Assembly (NCBI RefSeq): GCF_014385095.1
Contig: NZ_JACRTC010000001.1
Coordinates: 1-64,000 of the forward strand
DNA length: 64,000 nucleotides
Source of the DNA: Zongyangia hominis
GTDB lineage: Bacteria > Bacillota > Clostridia > Oscillospirales > Ruminococcaceae
Direction of reading: 5' to 3'
The notes under the pieces are model-generated. The model was not told the origin of the DNA and did not search any database. It saw nothing but the letters and a program-made list of their open reading frames with translations. The number at the start of each line of letters is the position of its first letter. Position 1 is the stretch's first letter. The position numbers were made by a program, and so were the translations under genes. Positions 1-9,014 of the stretch are shown here, one piece after another.

Positions 1-148
1 CGACTGGAAGTGGCCGGAAGGCAGCGGTTCTGGTTCCGACTCCGGCAAGAAAAACCCGAACTCCGGTGACAGCAGCATGCTGCCCATCGCTCTGGCCGTT
101 CTGGCTGCGAGCGCTGGCGCTGTGGTTCTGACCCGTAAAAAGAAATAA
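1..148 (+). CDS. C-terminal end of a cell-wall-anchored surface protein (partial)
   Basis: Only the last 48 codons are in the window (frame starting at base 2). They read as a Gly/Ser-rich linker beginning DWKWP, an NPNSGD motif, a hydrophobic stretch of about 17 residues and a terminal RKKK. This is the layout of a sortase substrate: sorting motif, membrane anchor, positive tail. NPNSGD is a variant of the NPxTG-like motifs common in Clostridia. The tail is closely similar to that of the GH32 protein ending at 20425, which has DWKWP, NPKSGD and RKKK in the same order, so the two proteins probably share an anchoring system. The upstream domains and function are outside the window. Confidence 0.75.
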   Translation, partial: DWKWPEGSGSGSDSGKKNPNSGDSSMLPIALAVLAASAGAVVLTRKKK

Positions 149-183
149 GGCTTTATCATCCTAGAAACTGGATGGAAACAAAA

Positions 184-211
184 ACAGCCGCCGCAAGGCG
201 GCTGTTTTTTT
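184..211 (+). terminator. Rho-independent terminator of the partial surface-protein gene
   Basis: A 9-bp stem (184-192 with 197-205) with a GCAA loop is followed by seven T. It lies 35 bases after the stop codon. Confidence 0.9.
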
Positions 212-332
212 GCGCAACAGTGGTGGAGCGCTGAAAGCGCGGATGCCCGGCGCATCAAATCCAAGCGCACCTGCCAGTGCGGGTTGCCGCGACGGAGTGC
301 GTGTGGAGCTGAAAGCACATGCAGAAAAAGCA

Positions 333-370
333 CAAAAGGAGGGGCCTTCTAGGGAAGGTCCCTCCTTTTG
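333..370. repeat. Hairpin-forming inverted repeat in intergenic DNA
   Basis: An 11-bp perfect inverted repeat (333-343 with 360-370) has a partly paired interior. It lies between the surface-protein terminator and tRNA-Val. Neither side has a clean T run directly after the stem on the plus strand; on the minus strand a short T-rich stretch follows a few bases later. Function unknown. A similar smaller dyad (GTTTAC...GTAAAC) lies near 393-409. The remaining bases of 212-433 show no gene. Confidence 0.5.
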
Positions 371-433
371 TAAGGCGTCGATAATAATAACTGGTTTACT
401 GTACGTAAACAATGGTGAGATCCTAAATTTGGA

Positions 434-469
434 CAAAAAAATGCCGCCCCCGCTATTGCAGGAACAGCA
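434..469 (-). terminator. Terminator of tRNA-Val
   Basis: Read on the minus strand, a 9-bp stem containing G-T pairs (469-461 with 450-442) is followed by seven T. It begins five bases after the CCA end of the tRNA. Confidence 0.7.
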
Positions 470-473
470 CCCC

Positions 474-549
474 TGGTGGACGATGAGGAACTCGAATCCC
501 CGACCTTCCGCACGTCAAGCGGAAGCTCTACCAGCTGAGCTAATCGTCC
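474..549 (-). tRNA. tRNA-Val (anticodon GAC)
   Basis: The minus strand folds into a standard cloverleaf: a 7-bp acceptor stem beginning GGACGAT, a D arm, an anticodon stem TCCGC/GCGGA around a loop with anticodon GAC, a T arm with TTCGA, and an encoded CCA. It stands alone between its own promoter (572-600) and terminator (434-469). Confidence 0.95.
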
Positions 550-571
550 ATGTTTTCTGAAGATGTTACAT

Positions 572-600
572 ATTATAGCGGATAAAAACAAAAAAATCAA
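572..600 (-). promoter_or_regulatory. Promoter of tRNA-Val
   Basis: On the minus strand there is a -35 TTGATT (600-595), a 17-base spacer and a perfect -10 TATAAT (577-572). It lies 22 bases upstream of the mature tRNA 5' end. Confidence 0.85.
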
Positions 601-760
601 GCTCTCTTTTCAGATTTGACGTTATTCATAAAAATTAATCAGAAATTCATTCGAATCAGACAAAATCTATCAAAAATGCCCCGACCCTTTGGAGGGAAAA
701 GCAAATCCGTGAAAAAGAGGGGTTCCTTTGTAACGAAGAAGTGAACATTTTCCCGTCTGC

Positions 761-789
761 TTGCGATGATTTTGGTCCTATGGTATAAT
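761..789 (+). promoter_or_regulatory. Sigma-A-type promoter of the ruv operon
   Basis: TTGCGA (761-766), a 17-base spacer and TATAAT (784-789) lie 65 bases upstream of the ruvC start. Confidence 0.8.
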
Positions 790-854
790 TATTTGAATAT
801 AATGTGAGGGGTATGCCCGAAAATAAGGATGTCCTACGGAAACGGAGAAAAAGA

Positions 855-1361
855 ATGATTGTCATGGGAATCGACCCCGGCTATGCTATTGTGGGCTATG
901 GGGTTTTGGATTATCAGCGGGGGAATTTCCGCACCCTGGGTTATGGCGCCATCACGACCCCGGCGGATATGCCGTTTGAATCCCGGCTGGAGGTCATTTA
1001 TGATGAACTCAGCTTTCTCTTAAACAAATACCGTCCCGAATCCATGGCGGTGGAGCAGCTGTTTTTTACCAGTAACCAAAAGACCGTCATCGCTGTGGGC
1101 CAGGCGCGGGGCGTCATTGTGCTGGCGGGGAAGAAGGCCCATGTCCCCATCTATGAATACACCCCTTTGCAAGTCAAACAATCGGTGGTAGGCTATGGCC
1201 GGGCGGTCAAAAAGCAGGTCATGGAGATGACCCGGGTCATGCTAGGGCTGGAAAAGGTCCCCAAACCCGACGACACGGCCGACGCGCTGGCCATCGCCAT
1301 CTGCCACGCCCACAGTGCCGGCTCCTTACTCAATAAGGACCTGCTCCGTCGGCAGGGCTAG
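855..1361 (+). CDS. ruvC: Holliday junction endodeoxyribonuclease RuvC
   Basis: RuvC is the structure-specific nuclease that cuts Holliday junctions after RuvAB branch migration. The 168-residue product has the family length. The four catalytic acids are in place: Asp7 in the GIDPG motif, Glu67 in VEQLF, and Asp140 and Asp143 in PDDTADA. The ATG at 855 is preferred because GGAG lies 7 bases upstream and the protein then opens directly with the MGIDPG strand; an in-frame ATG at 804 would add 17 charged residues not seen in the family. It is first in a ruvC-ruvA-ruvB operon, the order common in Clostridia. Confidence 0.96.
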   Translation: MIVMGIDPGYAIVGYGVLDYQRGNFRTLGYGAITTPADMPFESRLEVIYDELSFLLNKYRPESMAVEQLFFTSNQKTVIAVGQARGVIVLAGKKAHVPIYEYTPLQVKQSVVGYGRAVKKQVMEMTRVMLGLEKVPKPDDTADALAIAICHAHSAGSLLNKDLLRRQG

Positions 1362-1404
1362 AAATGTCCCGGCAGGAAGGAAATAAAGGAAGGAAAATCG
1401 CCTC

Positions 1405-2004
1405 ATGATATACAGCATCCGCGGCACCGTGGTGCATACCGAACCCAATCTCATCGTGGTGGAATGCGGCGGCGTGGGCTACCAGTGCCTGACCACCAAC
1501 CAGACCATCGCAAAGCTGCCCAAGGAGCAAAAAAGCGTTCTGATCTACACCTATTTGCAGGTCAGGGAGGACGCGCTGACCCTATTCGGGTTTTATGACC
1601 GCAACGAGCTTCGCTTTTTCAAAATGCTCATCTCCGTGTCGGGGGTGGGTCCCAAAGCGGCGCTCTCCATTTTGTCGGACAACAGCCCCGAGCGCTTCGC
1701 TTTATGCGTGGCGTCGGGTGACTATAAGACCCTGACCCGCAGCCCGGGCATCGGCCCCAAAATCGCCCAGCGGATTGTACTGGAACTCAAAGATAAAATA
1801 TCCAACGAACAGCTCTCCCAGGTCGTCAGCGAGAGCGCGGCCCCGGTGGACTTCGGTTCCTCCAATGTGGCGGAGGCCATCGGCGCGCTGGTGGTCCTCG
1901 GGTACAGCCAGTCGGAAGCGGCGTCGGCGGTGGCAAAGCTGGACGGCAGTCTCCCAGTGGAGGAGCTCATCAAGGGCGCGCTCAAAAAACTGGCCATGGG
2001 CTGA
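1405..2004 (+). CDS. ruvA: Holliday junction branch migration protein RuvA
   Basis: RuvA binds four-way junctions as a tetramer and loads the RuvB motors. The 199 residues contain the N-terminal OB fold, two helix-hairpin-helix motifs (SGVGPKAAL near residue 79 and SPGIGPKIA near residue 114) and a small C-terminal three-helix domain that contacts RuvB. It starts 43 bases after ruvC and ends 37 bases before ruvB, so it is in the same operon. Confidence 0.96.
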   Translation: MIYSIRGTVVHTEPNLIVVECGGVGYQCLTTNQTIAKLPKEQKSVLIYTYLQVREDALTLFGFYDRNELRFFKMLISVSGVGPKAALSILSDNSPERFALCVASGDYKTLTRSPGIGPKIAQRIVLELKDKISNEQLSQVVSESAAPVDFGSSNVAEAIGALVVLGYSQSEAASAVAKLDGSLPVEELIKGALKKLAMG

Positions 2005-2041
2005 GTGCGGGAATGAAGAAAGATAGAGGGGTAGTAACGCG

Positions 2042-3112
2042 GTGATCAACGATTTTGAAATGGATTTTGAAAACCGGATTGTAGCGCCGGAGAGCGTAAA
2101 AGAGGACAGCGACATTGAAGCCTCTCTGCGCCCCAAAACGCTGGAAGAATACATTGGACAGGAGAAAGTCAAGGAAAACCTGACCGTCTTCATCGAGGCG
2201 GCCAAACGCCGGGGCGAGGCGCTGGACCACTGCCTGCTTTACGGCCCGCCGGGACTGGGCAAGACGACCCTCTCCGGCATCATCGCCAACGAGATGAACG
2301 TCAATATCCGCATCACTTCGGGCCCGGCGGTGGAAAAGCCGGGGGATTTAGCGGCGCTACTGACAAACCTGAGCGAAAACGACATCCTCTTCATCGACGA
2401 AATTCACCGCCTACCCCGCACGGTGGAAGAGGTTCTGTATCCGGCCATGGAAGACTACGCGCTGGACATCATCATCGGCAAGGGCCCGTCGGCCCGGTCC
2501 ATCCGCATCGACCTGCCCAAGTTTACCCTCATCGGCGCCACCACTCGGGCGGGCCAGCTCACGTCCCCACTGCGGGACCGGTTCGGCGTTATGATGCGTT
2601 TGGAACTCTACACCCCCGAGGAGCTTTCCCAGATCATCCTGCGCTCGGCGGCCATTTTGGAAATCCCCTGCGATAGGGAAGGGGCCGTAGAACTTGCCCG
2701 GCGCTCGCGAGGAACGCCCCGCATCGCCAACCGCTTCTTAAAGCGGGTACGGGATTTTGCCCAGGTCATCGGCGACGGCACCATCACCAAGGAGCTGGCG
2801 GCGCTGGCGCTGGATAAACTGGAAGTGGATCCGCTGGGTCTCGACAGCATTGACCGGCGGATGTTAAGGACCATCATCCGTAACTATAACGGCGGTCCGG
2901 TGGGGCTCGATACCCTGGCGGCGGCCATCGGGGAGGAATCCATCACCTTGGAGGACGTCTATGAGCCGTATCTAATGCAGATCGGCTTTCTCAGCCGGAC
3001 GCCCCGGGGCCGGTGCGCTACCCAGCGCGCCTACGACCATCTGGGCATTCCCAGAGCCGGGACAGAGAAGAACGCGGAACAGATGCATCTGATGGATTTG
3101 GACGTGGAATAG
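2042..3112 (+). CDS. ruvB: Holliday junction branch migration ATPase RuvB
   Basis: RuvB is the AAA+ hexameric motor that drives branch migration with RuvA. Visible motifs are Walker A (GPPGLGKT), Walker B with FIDEIHR, GATTRAG in the sensor region, the RDRFG arginine-finger region and a C-terminal winged helix. The 356-residue length is normal. The start is taken as GTG at 2042, with GAGGGG about 12 bases upstream; an in-frame ATG at 2060 is a weaker alternative. It is last in the ruv operon. 175 bases of DNA without a recognisable feature separate it from glmM. Confidence 0.96.
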   Translation: MINDFEMDFENRIVAPESVKEDSDIEASLRPKTLEEYIGQEKVKENLTVFIEAAKRRGEALDHCLLYGPPGLGKTTLSGIIANEMNVNIRITSGPAVEKPGDLAALLTNLSENDILFIDEIHRLPRTVEEVLYPAMEDYALDIIIGKGPSARSIRIDLPKFTLIGATTRAGQLTSPLRDRFGVMMRLELYTPEELSQIILRSAAILEIPCDREGAVELARRSRGTPRIANRFLKRVRDFAQVIGDGTITKELAALALDKLEVDPLGLDSIDRRMLRTIIRNYNGGPVGLDTLAAAIGEESITLEDVYEPYLMQIGFLSRTPRGRCATQRAYDHLGIPRAGTEKNAEQMHLMDLDVE

Positions 3113-3287
3113 CCCTGGCAACACCGAAAGTCGGTCAAAAGAGGCGCGGCGGCATCAGCCGGGACGGCCGCGAAAAGCCTGCCGGCAGGGAGCTCTTTTA
3201 TCAAAGACAAAAGCGTGACCATGAAATTTTGGAGGGCCGGGCCCCGTGACGGGCACACCGGTTCCATCACAATAGAGGAGGACCACT

Positions 3288-4637
3288 ATGGGGAGAATAT
3301 TCGGTACAGACGGCGCCAGAGGCGTCGCCAATCAGGAGCTCAGCTGTGAGCTTGCCATGAACATCGGCCGGTGCGCGGCCACGGTGCTGACCAGCCACAC
3401 CCATCACAAGCCCAAGGTGCTCATTGGCAAGGACACTCGCATTTCCTCCGATATGCTGGAGGCGGCGCTGGTGGCGGGGCTGTGCTCTGTGGGCGCGGAC
3501 GTAATGATCATCGGCGTGGTTCCCACCCCGGCGGTGGCGTTCCTTGTGCAGGAGTACGAAGCGGATGCAGGCATCATGATTTCCGCTTCCCACAACCCTG
3601 TGGAATTTAACGGCATCAAGATCTTTAACGAAAACGGTTATAAGCTCTCGGACAGCATTGAAAACGAGATCGAAGCCCTCCTGCAAAACGGCGTTCCCCC
3701 GGAGGCTCTCAAGCAGGGCGGGGAGATCGGCTCGGTCATCCGGGTCAAGACCGCGACCAAGGACTACATCAGCCACATCCGCTCCACCGTCCAGGGGGAC
3801 TTAAGCGGTCTGACGGTGGCCATTGACTGCGCCAACGGCAGCGCCAGCACCACGGCCCAGACCTTGTTTGAGTCCTTGGGGGCCAAGTGCCTGCTCATCA
3901 ACGACGTGCCCGACGGCATCAACATTAACGACAACTGCGGCTCCACCCACATCGAGGTGCTCTCCAAATATGTGGTGGAAAACGGTTGTGATGTGGGCGT
4001 CGCTTTCGACGGGGATGCCGACCGGTGTCTGGCGGTGGATGAACACGGCGTCATTTTGGACGGCGACCGGCTCATGGCCATGTTTGCCTATGACATGAAG
4101 AAAAACGGCACCCTCAAAAACGACACGGTGGTGGCCACCATCATGTCGAATCTGGGTTTCTATAAATTTTGTGAAAGATACGGTATCCAGGCCGCTTCCA
4201 CCAAGGTGGGGGACCGGTATGTGCTGGAAAATATGCTGGAAAACGGCCACAATTTGGGCGGCGAGCAGTCGGGCCACATCATCTTCCTCGACTACATGAC
4301 CACCGGCGACGGCCAGCTTTCGGCGGTGCAGTTACTCAGCCTCCTTCACAAAAGCGGCGGCAAGATGAGCGATCTGGCCGAGATTATGGAGCGCTACCCC
4401 CAGACGCTGGTCAACGTCCGGGTGGCCAACGACGCCAAGGATCGCCTCGAGGGCGACGAGGAAATCTGGAACGCCATCCGCCGTCATGAGGACACATTGG
4501 CGGGGGACGGCAGGATTTTGGTGCGCTGTTCGGGCACCGAGCCCCTCATCCGTGTGATGGTCGAGGGCAAGGAAAGCGAGCAAATCGGCGCTATGGCGGC
4601 GGACATCGCCGGAAAAATCAAAGAAAGACTGGGATAG
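3288..4637 (+). CDS. glmM: Phosphoglucosamine mutase GlmM
   Basis: GlmM converts glucosamine-6-phosphate to glucosamine-1-phosphate in the cytoplasm, on the way to UDP-GlcNAc and peptidoglycan. The 449-residue protein has the phosphorylated serine (Ser101) in ISASHNP, the metal-binding loop DGDADRC and the C-terminal phosphate-binding RCSGTEP motif. The serine context (SASHNP) separates GlmM from phosphoglucomutase and phosphomannomutase relatives. A GGAGG lies just upstream of the ATG. Its stop is followed immediately by the ATG of the next gene, so the two are co-transcribed. Confidence 0.95.
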   Translation: MGRIFGTDGARGVANQELSCELAMNIGRCAATVLTSHTHHKPKVLIGKDTRISSDMLEAALVAGLCSVGADVMIIGVVPTPAVAFLVQEYEADAGIMISASHNPVEFNGIKIFNENGYKLSDSIENEIEALLQNGVPPEALKQGGEIGSVIRVKTATKDYISHIRSTVQGDLSGLTVAIDCANGSASTTAQTLFESLGAKCLLINDVPDGININDNCGSTHIEVLSKYVVENGCDVGVAFDGDADRCLAVDEHGVILDGDRLMAMFAYDMKKNGTLKNDTVVATIMSNLGFYKFCERYGIQAASTKVGDRYVLENMLENGHNLGGEQSGHIIFLDYMTTGDGQLSAVQLLSLLHKSGGKMSDLAEIMERYPQTLVNVRVANDAKDRLEGDEEIWNAIRRHEDTLAGDGRILVRCSGTEPLIRVMVEGKESEQIGAMAADIAGKIKERLG

Positions 4638-5522
4638 ATGAGAGCAGCGAAGGATTGGAAAGACTATCAGATTCTGGACGCGTCAAACGGGGAAAAGCTG
4701 GAGCAGTGGGACGGCATCGTCCTCATCCGCCCCGATCCCCAGATCATCTGGAACACGCCCCGGGACGCGAAACTTTGGAATAAAGCCAACGCCCGCTATT
4801 TACGCTCGAGCTCCGGGGGCGGGCGCTGGGAAAACCGGGACATGCCCCGGGACCAGTGGCAGATTTCGTATAAAGGGCTTCGTTTTCACATTCGGCCCAC
4901 CGGCTTTAAGCACACGGGGCTTTTTCCCGAACAGGCGGTCAACTGGGACTGGATGGCGGAAAAGATTCAGGGCGCCGGGCGTCCCGTCAAGGTGCTCAAT
5001 CTCTTTGCCTATACCGGCGGGGCGACCCTCGCCTGCGCCAAGGCGGGAGCGAGCGTTTGCCACGTGGATGCGTCCAAGGGCATGGTGAGCTGGGCCAGGG
5101 AGAACGCCGGTTTAAGCGGCCTGGCGGACAAGCCTATCCGCTGGATTGTGGACGACTGCAAGAAGTTTGTGGAGCGGGAAATCCGCCGGGGCAACCGGTA
5201 CGACGCCATCATCATGGACCCGCCCTCCTATGGACGGGGGCCGGGCGGCGAGGTCTGGAAGCTGGAAAGCGAAATTCATAGCCTGGTGGAGCTGTGCGCC
5301 GGGGTCTTAAGCGACCGGCCCCTCTTCTTCCTGCTCAATTCCTACACCACCGGACTTTCCCCTTCCGTGATGCAGTACCTGTTGGGGGTGACGGTGGGCG
5401 CCCGGTTCGGCGGTAAGGTCTCCTCCGACGAAATTGGACTGCCGGTGAAGGCGTCGGGATTCACGCTCCCCTGCGGTTCTACGGCCATCTGGGAAAGCGG
5501 TGAACCGAACCTGTCACGATAA
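4638..5522 (+). CDS. Class I SAM-dependent methyltransferase, RlmI/RlmK-like rRNA methylase
   Basis: The 294-residue protein has the SAM-binding motif I LNLFAYTGGAT near residue 118, an acidic motif II (CHVDASKGM) and the catalytic MDPPSYGRG motif IV typical of nucleic-acid methylases. This layout is that of COG1092 (RlmI and the RlmK half of RlmKL), which methylate 23S rRNA. It lacks the N-terminal PUA domain of RlmI, so the exact target base cannot be assigned. It begins directly at the glmM stop. The following 182 bases before ecfA1 hold no recognisable gene and are GC-rich with short inverted stretches. Confidence 0.8.
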   Translation: MRAAKDWKDYQILDASNGEKLEQWDGIVLIRPDPQIIWNTPRDAKLWNKANARYLRSSSGGGRWENRDMPRDQWQISYKGLRFHIRPTGFKHTGLFPEQAVNWDWMAEKIQGAGRPVKVLNLFAYTGGATLACAKAGASVCHVDASKGMVSWARENAGLSGLADKPIRWIVDDCKKFVEREIRRGNRYDAIIMDPPSYGRGPGGEVWKLESEIHSLVELCAGVLSDRPLFFLLNSYTTGLSPSVMQYLLGVTVGARFGGKVSSDEIGLPVKASGFTLPCGSTAIWESGEPNLSR

Positions 5523-5704
5523 ACAAAGCGGCCCTAGGGAACGGCATGAGATAGAAAAAACGCCCACAGTGCGGCGGACGCCATGAAGGGCGGCGGGGAC
5601 CCTGCCCGGGGCGGCCGGTAGAGCGCTTCGGAAATGACAGCGCCGCAATTGGAAGAGAAACGCGATCTCCCGGCGGCAGCCGGCAAATGGAGGTTTTTGC
5701 TAAA

Positions 5705-6547
5705 TTGGAAAACATCATCAAAGTACAGGATGTATCCTATGCCTATACGGCGGAGGGCAACGCGGCCAACGTGCTCGAACACGTGAGCCTGGCAGTGCCC
5801 CGAGGCCAGTTTGTGGCGGTTTTGGGCCACAACGGGTCGGGCAAATCGACGCTCGCCAAGCTATGTAACGCCATCCTCACCCCCTCCGAAGGCGTTGTCT
5901 ATGTGGATGGGGTTGACACCCGGGACGAGGAAATGATTTATGAAATCAGGCAGAATGTGGGCATGGTCTTCCAGAACCCGGACAACCAGATCGTGGCCAC
6001 CATCGTCGAGGAGGACGTGGCCTTCGCTCTGGAAAACCTGGGCGTGGAGCCCAAAGAGATGAGAAAACGGGTGGACGACGCCCTCAAAGAGGTGGGGATG
6101 TACGACTACCGGGAGCATGCGCCCCATCAGCTCTCGGGCGGGCAGAAGCAGCGGGTGGCCATCGCGGGCATCATCGCCATGCGCCCGGCGTGCATCGTCC
6201 TTGACGAACCCACCGCCATGCTGGATCCCAAAGGACGGCGGGAGGTCCTCAAAACCATCCGGGGACTCAATCGTGACTACGGCATTACGGTGGTCCTCAT
6301 CACCCACTACATGGACGAGGCCGCCAAGGCCGACCGGGTGGTGGTGGTGGACAACGGCCGCGTCATCCTGGACGATACCCCCAAAAACGTGTTCTCCCAT
6401 GTGGAAAAGCTCAAGGGCGTGGGACTGGATGTGCCCCAGTCCACCGAGCTCATCTACGAACTGAGGAAAGCGGGCTATCCCGTGGACAGCCATATCATCG
6501 ACGAAGAGGCGTGTGTCAACGAGATTCTGCGCCTTTTGGAGGAATGA
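5705..6547 (+). CDS. ecfA1: ECF transporter ATPase subunit EcfA1
   Basis: This is one of two ATPases of the energy-coupling-factor module that powers uptake of vitamins and metals through separate substrate-binding S proteins. Walker A (GHNGSGKST), the Q-loop (FQNPDNQ), the ABC signature LSGGQKQR, Walker B ending in LDEPT and the H-loop (THYMDE) are intact. The TTG start at 5705 is preferred: GGAGG lies at 5689-5693 and the protein then opens as (M)ENIIKV, the usual EcfA1 N-terminus. The ATG at 5687 overlaps that Shine-Dalgarno. No EcfS gene is adjacent, so this is a shared group II module. Confidence 0.93.
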   Translation: MENIIKVQDVSYAYTAEGNAANVLEHVSLAVPRGQFVAVLGHNGSGKSTLAKLCNAILTPSEGVVYVDGVDTRDEEMIYEIRQNVGMVFQNPDNQIVATIVEEDVAFALENLGVEPKEMRKRVDDALKEVGMYDYREHAPHQLSGGQKQRVAIAGIIAMRPACIVLDEPTAMLDPKGRREVLKTIRGLNRDYGITVVLITHYMDEAAKADRVVVVDNGRVILDDTPKNVFSHVEKLKGVGLDVPQSTELIYELRKAGYPVDSHIIDEEACVNEILRLLEE

Positions 6548-6551
6548 ACAT

Positions 6552-7436
6552 TTGTCAGTGATCAAAACCGAACATCTCACCTATACCTATAACGGCGGCT
6601 CCCCGTTTGAAAAGGTGGCCGTCGACGACGTCAATCTGGAAATCGAGCAGGGGGAGCTTGTGGGCATCATCGGCCACACGGGCTCAGGCAAGTCCACCCT
6701 GATTCAGCACTTTAACGGTCTGGTTAAACCCACCGCGGGAAAGGTCTACATCGACGGCAGGGACATCTGGGAAAACCCCAAGGACATTCGCCGCATCCGC
6801 TTTCAGGTGGGACTGGTGTTCCAGTACCCCGAGTATCAGCTCTTTGAGGAGACCGTCTACAAGGACATCGCCTACGGCCCGACCAACATCGGGCTTTCCA
6901 AAGAGGAGATCGACGAGCGGGTGAGAGAGGCCGCCATGTTTGTGGGGCTCAGGGAATCCACCCTGGAAAAGTCCCCCTTCGAGCTTTCGGGCGGACAGAA
7001 GCGCCGGGTGGCCATTGCCGGCGTTATCGCCATGCGCCCCGAGGTCCTCATCCTGGACGAGCCCACGGCGGGGCTCGACCCCAAGGGCCGGGACAAGATT
7101 CTGGGCCAGATCAAGCAGTATCACGAGGCCCAAAAGAACACCGTCCTCATCGTCTCCCACAGTATGGAAGACGTGGCCAAGTACTGTCAGAAGGCGCTGG
7201 TCATGAACCAGTCGAAGGTGTTTCTCTATGACACCATCGAAAACGTCTTCTCCCACACTGAGGAGCTCTCTGCTATGGGGCTGGCGGTGCCCCAGGTCAC
7301 GCGGATTTTCCATGCGCTGGGAGCGCGGGGCGTGGAAGTAAACCCCGATATTTTTACCGTGGAGGCGGGCAGGGAGGAGCTCTTAAAGCTCCTGGCCGCC
7401 CACCACGTGCGGAAGGGGGGCGCGGCCCGTGCTTAA
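6552..7436 (+). CDS. ecfA2: ECF transporter ATPase subunit EcfA2
   Basis: Second ATPase of the ECF module, forming a heterodimer with EcfA1. It shows Walker A (GHTGSGKST), FQYPEYQ in the Q-loop, signature LSGGQKRR, Walker B ending in LDEPT and SHSMED in the H-loop. The start is placed at TTG 6552 because GGAGGA spanning the ecfA1 stop lies 8-9 bases upstream, and the first strand (IKTEHLTYTY) follows at once. An in-frame ATG at 6513 lies inside ecfA1 and adds an unlikely leader. The product is 294 residues, a normal size. Confidence 0.93.
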   Translation: MSVIKTEHLTYTYNGGSPFEKVAVDDVNLEIEQGELVGIIGHTGSGKSTLIQHFNGLVKPTAGKVYIDGRDIWENPKDIRRIRFQVGLVFQYPEYQLFEETVYKDIAYGPTNIGLSKEEIDERVREAAMFVGLRESTLEKSPFELSGGQKRRVAIAGVIAMRPEVLILDEPTAGLDPKGRDKILGQIKQYHEAQKNTVLIVSHSMEDVAKYCQKALVMNQSKVFLYDTIENVFSHTEELSAMGLAVPQVTRIFHALGARGVEVNPDIFTVEAGREELLKLLAAHHVRKGGAARA

Positions 7437-8241
7437 AGACATCACCATCGGCCAGTATTACCCGGGCAAATCCCCCATCCATCACATGGACCCGCGGATG
7501 AAGATCGTCATCACCTTTGCCTATATCGTCATGCTCTTTGTGGCCAAGAACGCCTGGGGCTTCGGGGTGGGCATCGCCTTTTTGATCGCGGCCTATCTCA
7601 TTTCCGGCGTGCCGGGCAAAATGGCCCTCAAAAGCCTTAAGCCCATCATCCCCATCGTCGTCTTCACCACCGTCCTCAATATGTTCTTTATCGACGGCAA
7701 TCCCCTGTGGCAGTGGGGCTTTCTCAAAATCACCGACAAGGGCATCTCCATGGCTATCATGATGGCCATCCGCATCGTCTGTCTGATCGCGGGGACGTCG
7801 CTACTGACCTACACCACCTCCCCCATCGTATTGACCGACGGGTTGGAGCGGCTCATGAGCCCGCTCAAAAGGATCAAGGTGCCGGTGCATGAGCTTGCCA
7901 TGATGATGACCATCGCCCTGCGCTTTATCCCCACCCTCATCGAGGAAACCGACAAGATCATGAACGCCCAGAAGGCAAGGGGCGCGGACTTGGAATCCGG
8001 GAAGCTCCTGCAGCGGGTCAAGGCCCTCATTCCGGTGCTCATCCCCCTCTTTGTCTCAGCCTTTCGTCGGGCGGACGAGCTGGCCCTCGCCATGGAATGC
8101 CGCTGCTATCGGGGCGGCGAGGGCAGGACCCGGATGAAGCAGCTCAAGATGCACGGACGGGACGTTGTTTCCGCGCTGGTGACCACCGTCTGTATCGCTG
8201 GGGTCATCGTCCTCAACATCTTCATTCGCCCCATCTTCTAG
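7429..8241 (+). CDS. ecfT: ECF transporter transmembrane subunit EcfT
   Basis: EcfT is the membrane scaffold linking the two ATPases to the S component. The 270-residue protein has several hydrophobic helices and, in the cytoplasmic coupling region, the two Ala-Arg-Gly-type motifs of the family (AQKARGAD, and a second one degenerate as ECRCYRGGEGR). It starts at GTG, overlapping the ecfA2 end by 8 bases, which indicates translational coupling. Confidence 0.93.
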   Translation: MLKDITIGQYYPGKSPIHHMDPRMKIVITFAYIVMLFVAKNAWGFGVGIAFLIAAYLISGVPGKMALKSLKPIIPIVVFTTVLNMFFIDGNPLWQWGFLKITDKGISMAIMMAIRIVCLIAGTSLLTYTTSPIVLTDGLERLMSPLKRIKVPVHELAMMMTIALRFIPTLIEETDKIMNAQKARGADLESGKLLQRVKALIPVLIPLFVSAFRRADELALAMECRCYRGGEGRTRMKQLKMHGRDVVSALVTTVCIAGVIVLNIFIRPIF

Positions 8242-8252
8242 CGGGGGACGCC

Positions 8253-9014
8253 ATGAGAAATTTGCGGATCACCTTGGCCTTCCGAGGCTGCGCCTACCAC
8301 GGCACCCAGGTGCAGAAAAATGCCCTGACGGTGACGGAGGTCTTCCAGGACGCCTTAGAAAAGGTACTGGGCGTGCGGGAGGACATCAAAAACTGTTCCC
8401 GGCTGGATGCCGGCGTCCACGCAAACCAGTTCGATTTGAATATCAAGACCCAGAGCGCCATCCCTTGCGACGGCCTTTTGCGGGGGCTCAACGCCTGCTT
8501 GACCGGGGACATGGCGGTCCTTGCAGTGCGGGAAGTGCCGGAGGATTTCCACGCCCGATACAGCTGTCTGGGCAAGGAGTACCTCTACAAGGTCCACAAC
8601 GCTCCTATACGGGACCCCTTTGGGGCTGGACTCGTCTGCGAGTATCCTTTCCCCTTAGACGAAGGAACGCTTCACAGGGCCGCCCAGGCCTTTGTGGGGC
8701 GCCATGACTTTGCCGCCTTTTGCAGTGCGGGCAGCTCCGTGGAGGATACGGTGCGCACCATCCATTCCTTTTCTGTCTGCAGAGAGGGAGAAATGGTCCT
8801 CTTCACTGTGGCGGGGGACGGCTTTTTGTACAACATGGTGCGGATTCTGGTGGGCACCCTTCTGGACGTGGCCGCCGGGAAAATACCGGTGGAAGCATTG
8901 CCCGAGATCATCGCGTCCCGGGACCGGGTCCGCGCGGGAAAGACTGCGCCCGCCTGTGGGCTCTATCTCAACCGCGTCTTCTACCAGCTCCCGCTGGAGG
9001 ATGACGCGCCATAG
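8253..9014 (+). CDS. truA: tRNA pseudouridine(38-40) synthase TruA
   Basis: TruA isomerises uridines 38-40 of the tRNA anticodon arm. The 253-residue protein contains the catalytic aspartate (Asp52) in SRLDAGVHA, a variant of the usual RTDxGVHA: the threonine before the catalytic Asp is Leu. The second half has the conserved GDGFLYNMVRI motif. It is 11 bases from ecfT, the standard Firmicutes order. Its last codons and stop (from 9003) form the start of the tandem repeat array at 9003-9430. rplM-rpsI, which usually follow truA, are absent here. Confidence 0.93.
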   Translation: MRNLRITLAFRGCAYHGTQVQKNALTVTEVFQDALEKVLGVREDIKNCSRLDAGVHANQFDLNIKTQSAIPCDGLLRGLNACLTGDMAVLAVREVPEDFHARYSCLGKEYLYKVHNAPIRDPFGAGLVCEYPFPLDEGTLHRAAQAFVGRHDFAAFCSAGSSVEDTVRTIHSFSVCREGEMVLFTVAGDGFLYNMVRILVGTLLDVAAGKIPVEALPEIIASRDRVRAGKTAPACGLYLNRVFYQLPLEDDAP

